Shown here: positions 61,412-64,000 of the stretch, one piece after another | How the letters are laid out: each line of letters opens with the position of its first letter | How positions within the stretch are numbered: the stretch's first letter is position 1 | DNA from: Hylemonella sp. | GTDB lineage: Bacteria; Pseudomonadota; Gammaproteobacteria; Burkholderiales; Burkholderiaceae_C | Assembly: GCA_030680575.1 (NCBI GenBank) | Contig: JAUXVI010000047.1 | Location: 42,891-106,890, forward strand | DNA length: 64,000 nucleotides | Reading direction: 5' to 3' | Notes under the pieces: generated by a model | What the model saw: the letters and a program-made list of their open reading frames with translations, nothing else | Databases searched by the model: none | Told to the model about the DNA's origin: nothing | Position numbers and translations under genes: made by a program

Positions 61412-63861
61412 TTACCATGACAGCTTGCCCACCCCTTCCTTGATGCCGCTGAAGCCCTTGAGCTGGGTGCCCGTGCCGCAGGCCAGCGACACGGCATCGA
61501 CGCCGCCGCGTGCACCGTGGGCACCACCTTGCATCCAGCCGGCCAGACCGGAGAGGTCGGCCCCCTGGTTGGCATGGCTCCACGCGGGCGCACTCTGGCG
61601 CTCGGCATCGAGCCGGTTCAAGGCGTGAGTCAGCTCGACCCAGTGGCGCTCCACATCGTGGTTAATCTGACCATGACCTGCTTGCCCGGACGCTTGGCTC
61701 TGTTCGCCCCATTGCTCGAACCAGCGGCGATCCAGTGCGGGCAACGCTGAATGGGCTGATTGGGCGGACTTGTCATCACGCTTGAAGCGGTCGAGGAAAC
61801 GCCCCAAGGAGTCATCATCACGGTCACCGCCGTGCTTGCGACCCGGCTGGCCGGGCGCGGTGCCCGCCCCATCATGGATGTTGGTACCGTGTCCGGGTGG
61901 CGGTGCATCCGCGCCGTTACCGACGCCTTCGTTGCCCTTGCTGGCGGTCGGCACCACGGTCTTGTTGCCAAAGCTCACCTTGAAGTCATCCGAGGCGGTC
62001 GAGCACTCGCCATGGCCATCACTGGCGGTGATACGCACATCGATTTCGCCCTTGGCATTGGCCGGAGCGGTGCCGCTGAAGGTCTGCGTCGCAGCGTCGA
62101 ACTTAAGCCAGCTCGGCAGCGACTTGCCGTTGGACAGCGTGGCTGTGTAGCTCAGCGTGTCGTTGCGGTCGGCGTCACGGAAGCTGCCTGCGGCCATCTT
62201 CCACGAGAACGACTTGCCCTTGGCGAGTTGAATGTCGGAGAGGCAGCGCACCAGATCGGGCGTGTCGTTGGTGCCCTGCACAGTCACCGTCAATGCGCCG
62301 TTGCTACGCTGTGTGCCGTCGCTGGCCAGATAGTTGAAAGTCTCGGTGACTGTCTCGCCTGCACCCAAACCCTGCACTTTGGGCGCGCAATCGTCGAGCA
62401 CATAGGCATAGGTGCCATTGGACAGCAGGGTCAGCACGCCGTATTCGCCGTGTCGGATGCCCGGGTTGGCGACTGAGAGGCGCTTGCCTTCCGGATTGCG
62501 GTCGTTGGCGAGCACATTGCCCCAGGCCAGCAGCTTGCGATCCTCGATCACATTGGCCGCATCGGATGTGGTGACCGGTGCCTGGTTGCCGCTGCCAGAT
62601 TCGACCGCCAAGTTGAAGCTCTGGTCGGCCTGTCCGCCCGCCTGGTCGGTGGCGGTGACCCGCAGGGCATAGTTGCCTGCCGAGGCTGGGGTACCGCTGA
62701 AGGTGCCAGTGGTCGCGTCGAAGGCGAGCCATTCAGGCAGTGCGCTGCCGTCGGACAAGGTGGCCGAGTAGGTCAGTACATCCCCCGCATCGACATCGAC
62801 AAAGGCCGTTCCGGGCAGTTGCCAGTTCAGCGCCGTACCCGCACGTCCGGTCTGCTTCGTCAGCACTGTGCCGACCTCGGGAGCATCGTTGACGTTGGTC
62901 ACGCCGATGGCGAAAGCCTGGCTGGCCGAGGCTCCTGTCAAGTCAGAGGCCGTCAAGCGCACCGAGACACTGCCCACATCGCCGTTGACCGGTGTGCCGC
63001 TGAAGGTGCCGGTGGCCGCATCCAGCTGCAGCCATGTAGGCAATGCAGAACCATCGGCCAGCGTGGCCGTGTAGCTCAGGCGGTCACCCAAGTCAGCGTC
63101 GACAAAAGCATCCGTCGGCAAGGCGAACGTGAAGGCAGCGTCTTCGGTTGCGGTCTGCACGGCCAGTGCGGCACCGATGGTCGGTGCGTCGTTGGTGTTG
63201 GTCACTTCCAGCGCGAACACTTGGCTGGCCGAAGCGCCCGTCAGATCGGGGGCGATCACAGTGAGTTGCAGCTCACCCACATCGCCATTGGCCGGGGTGC
63301 CGGAGAACGTGCCGGTCTGTGCGTCGAAGGTGAGCCAAGCGGGTAGCGGATCGCCTTTTGCCAGCGTGGCCGTGTAGGTGAGCGCATCGCCCACGTCGAC
63401 GTCACGGAAGCTGCCTATGGGCAGCGTGAAACTGAAGGCGCTGTCTTCCAGGGCGCGCAGGTCGGACAGGGGCGTGCCGACTTCCGGGGCGTCGTTGGTG
63501 TTTTGCACGGTGACATTGAATGTTGTGCTGGCGGCAGCGCCGAAGTGATCTCTGCCTTCCACCACAATCTCAATGTCGCCTACGTGATCGTTCGTTGGCC
63601 TGCCGCTCAACGTTCGGGATACGGGGTCGAAACTCAGCCATGTCGGCAGAGGATCGCCGTTGGCCAGTCGCACCACCACCTGGATTTCGTCGGATGCGTC
63701 TGGATCGCTGAACAGGTCGGCGGGCAGAATCAGGCTGAAATCCTGATCCTCGGTCGCTGTCGTGTCGTCCAGTTGCCGGATTGCCACGGGAGCACGGTTC
63801 ATCTTCTCGGTGAGAGACAGCGCCGTGCCGTCTTCAAACGCGAGCGCGAGAATGACCGGAT
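61412..63861 (-). pseudogene. RTX/BapA-type adhesin, C-terminal fragment cut by an IS
   Basis: The remaining reading frame (first ATG at 63802, 796 residues) has at least four tandem Ig-like (He_PIG/cadherin-like) repeats of about 95-100 residues, each with NDAP..., FTLPIGSFRDVDVGDALTYTA-like and PLPAWLTFDAQTGTFSGTP-like motifs, then a VCBS-type segment (NVLANDRNPEGK), a further Ig-like repeat, and a Gly/Asp/His-rich C-terminus. The frame is open upstream of the ATG (FEDGTALSLTEK precedes MNRAPVA), so the original gene was longer; it is broken at 63862 by an IS end. It is the first gene of the adhesin-glycosyltransferase-HlyD unit. Confidence 0.85.
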
Positions 63862-63887
63862 TGACCTGCCCGGTTTTTCCGAGCCAT
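63862..63887. repeat. Terminal inverted repeat end of the IS3-family element
   Basis: The sequence starting TGACCTGCCCGGTTTTTCC at 63862 begins with TG, as IS3 elements do, and lies between the transposase stop and the adhesin frame. The other end is outside the window, so the matching repeat cannot be shown. Confidence 0.6.
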
Positions 63888-64000
63888 TCATTCCTGTAAG
63901 ACGGCCGGGTTGGGGATTGAATGATATTGCTGTTTGAACTCGTGCGGGGTCAGGTAGGCCAGGCTGCTATGGGGGCGCACGGTGTTGTAGTGGCATCGCC
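63888..64000 (-). CDS. IS3-family transposase (OrfB), C-terminal end
   Basis: The minus strand reads CHYNTVRPHSSLAYLTPHEF, then KQQYHSIPNPAVLQE and a TGA at 63888-63890. The YNxxRPHSSLxYxTP signature is the end of the IS3-type DDE integrase core. The rest of the transposase lies beyond the window. Confidence 0.88.
   Translation of the reverse strand, partial: RCHYNTVRPHSSLAYLTPHEFKQQYHSIPNPAVLQE

Larger units (their letters stand above)
63862..64000 (-). mobile_element. IS3-family insertion sequence (one end; runs off right edge)
   Basis: The element is recognised from the transposase C-terminus and the TGACCTGCC-type end. It interrupts the adhesin gene. Only 139 bases are inside the window. 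Confidence 0.8.

Overview
This is a GC-rich chromosomal window from a betaproteobacterium of the order Burkholderiales, most likely family Comamonadaceae (Rhodoferax/Polaromonas/Hydrogenophaga-like). The assignment rests on the tandem cphA'-cphA pair beside a cyanophycin-associated ABC transporter, the fused DUF3683 FAD/Fe-S oxidoreductase, a folE-BLUF gene pair, the rplU-rpmA-obgE-proB and pilC-pilD-coaE-zapD-yacG neighbourhoods, and a GC-rich intergenic repeat typical of this family. Almost all of the window is well-packed core genome. Only the last 5 kb looks accessory.

Layout: 1-5.4 kb is a cyanophycin storage locus, with a divergent ABC transporter N-terminus, a CphA-like paralogue without a Mur-ligase P-loop, and a full CphA. 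5.5-11.8 kb holds gpsA, secB, grxC, a rhodanese, gpmA, a carboxyl-terminal protease, a ThiF/MoeB-type adenylyltransferase and a secreted nuclease. 11.9-16 kb carries a diguanylate cyclase overlapping a MinD/FlhG-like ATPase, a DUF429 protein, a BLUF photoreceptor and folE. 15.7-20.9 kb has cardiolipin synthase, an EEP phosphatase, nudB, aspS, a DUF502 protein and an FmdB-type zinc ribbon. 21-27.3 kb has a sodium:solute symporter and a ubiquinone group (ubiB, ubiJ, ubiE), with a Tim44-like protein, a DUF971 protein and a HIT protein. 27.3-31.3 kb is the 1335-residue DUF3683 oxidoreductase. 31.5-36.4 kb is a complete ugpB-A-E-C-Q glycerol-3-phosphate / glycerophosphodiester uptake operon with a candidate Pho box. 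36.7-40.3 kb is hemA-prfA-prmC. 40.3-46.1 kb is a signalling block: a CBS-PAS-GGDEF protein, a lone periplasmic binding lipoprotein, and a divergent two-PAS histidine kinase. 46.2-53.2 kb has grxD, a lytic transglycosylase, proS, rppH, a CNP1-like protein, proB, obgE, rpmA and rplU. 53.3-58.6 kb has ispB, tRNA-Pro(CGG) and pilC-pilD-coaE-zapD-yacG, with no pilB. 58.8-64 kb is a leftward adhesin-glycosyltransferase-HlyD cluster whose adhesin gene is cut by an IS3-family element running off the right edge.

Points of interest: (1) a dispersed GC-rich repeat at five loci, tandemly duplicated between hemA and prfA and inserted in frame in the DUF3683 oxidoreductase gene, where it adds about 25 residues to an inter-domain linker; (2) the CphA' paralogue that has lost its ligase P-loop and C-terminal domain; (3) the IS-truncated adhesin with an interposed glycosyltransferase; (4) a lone binding lipoprotein divergent from an orphan sensor kinase; (5) coupled expression of a diguanylate cyclase and an FlhG-like ATPase; (6) the pilC-pilD cluster with no pilB. 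I did not find a CRISPR array, a prophage or an obviously new defence system.
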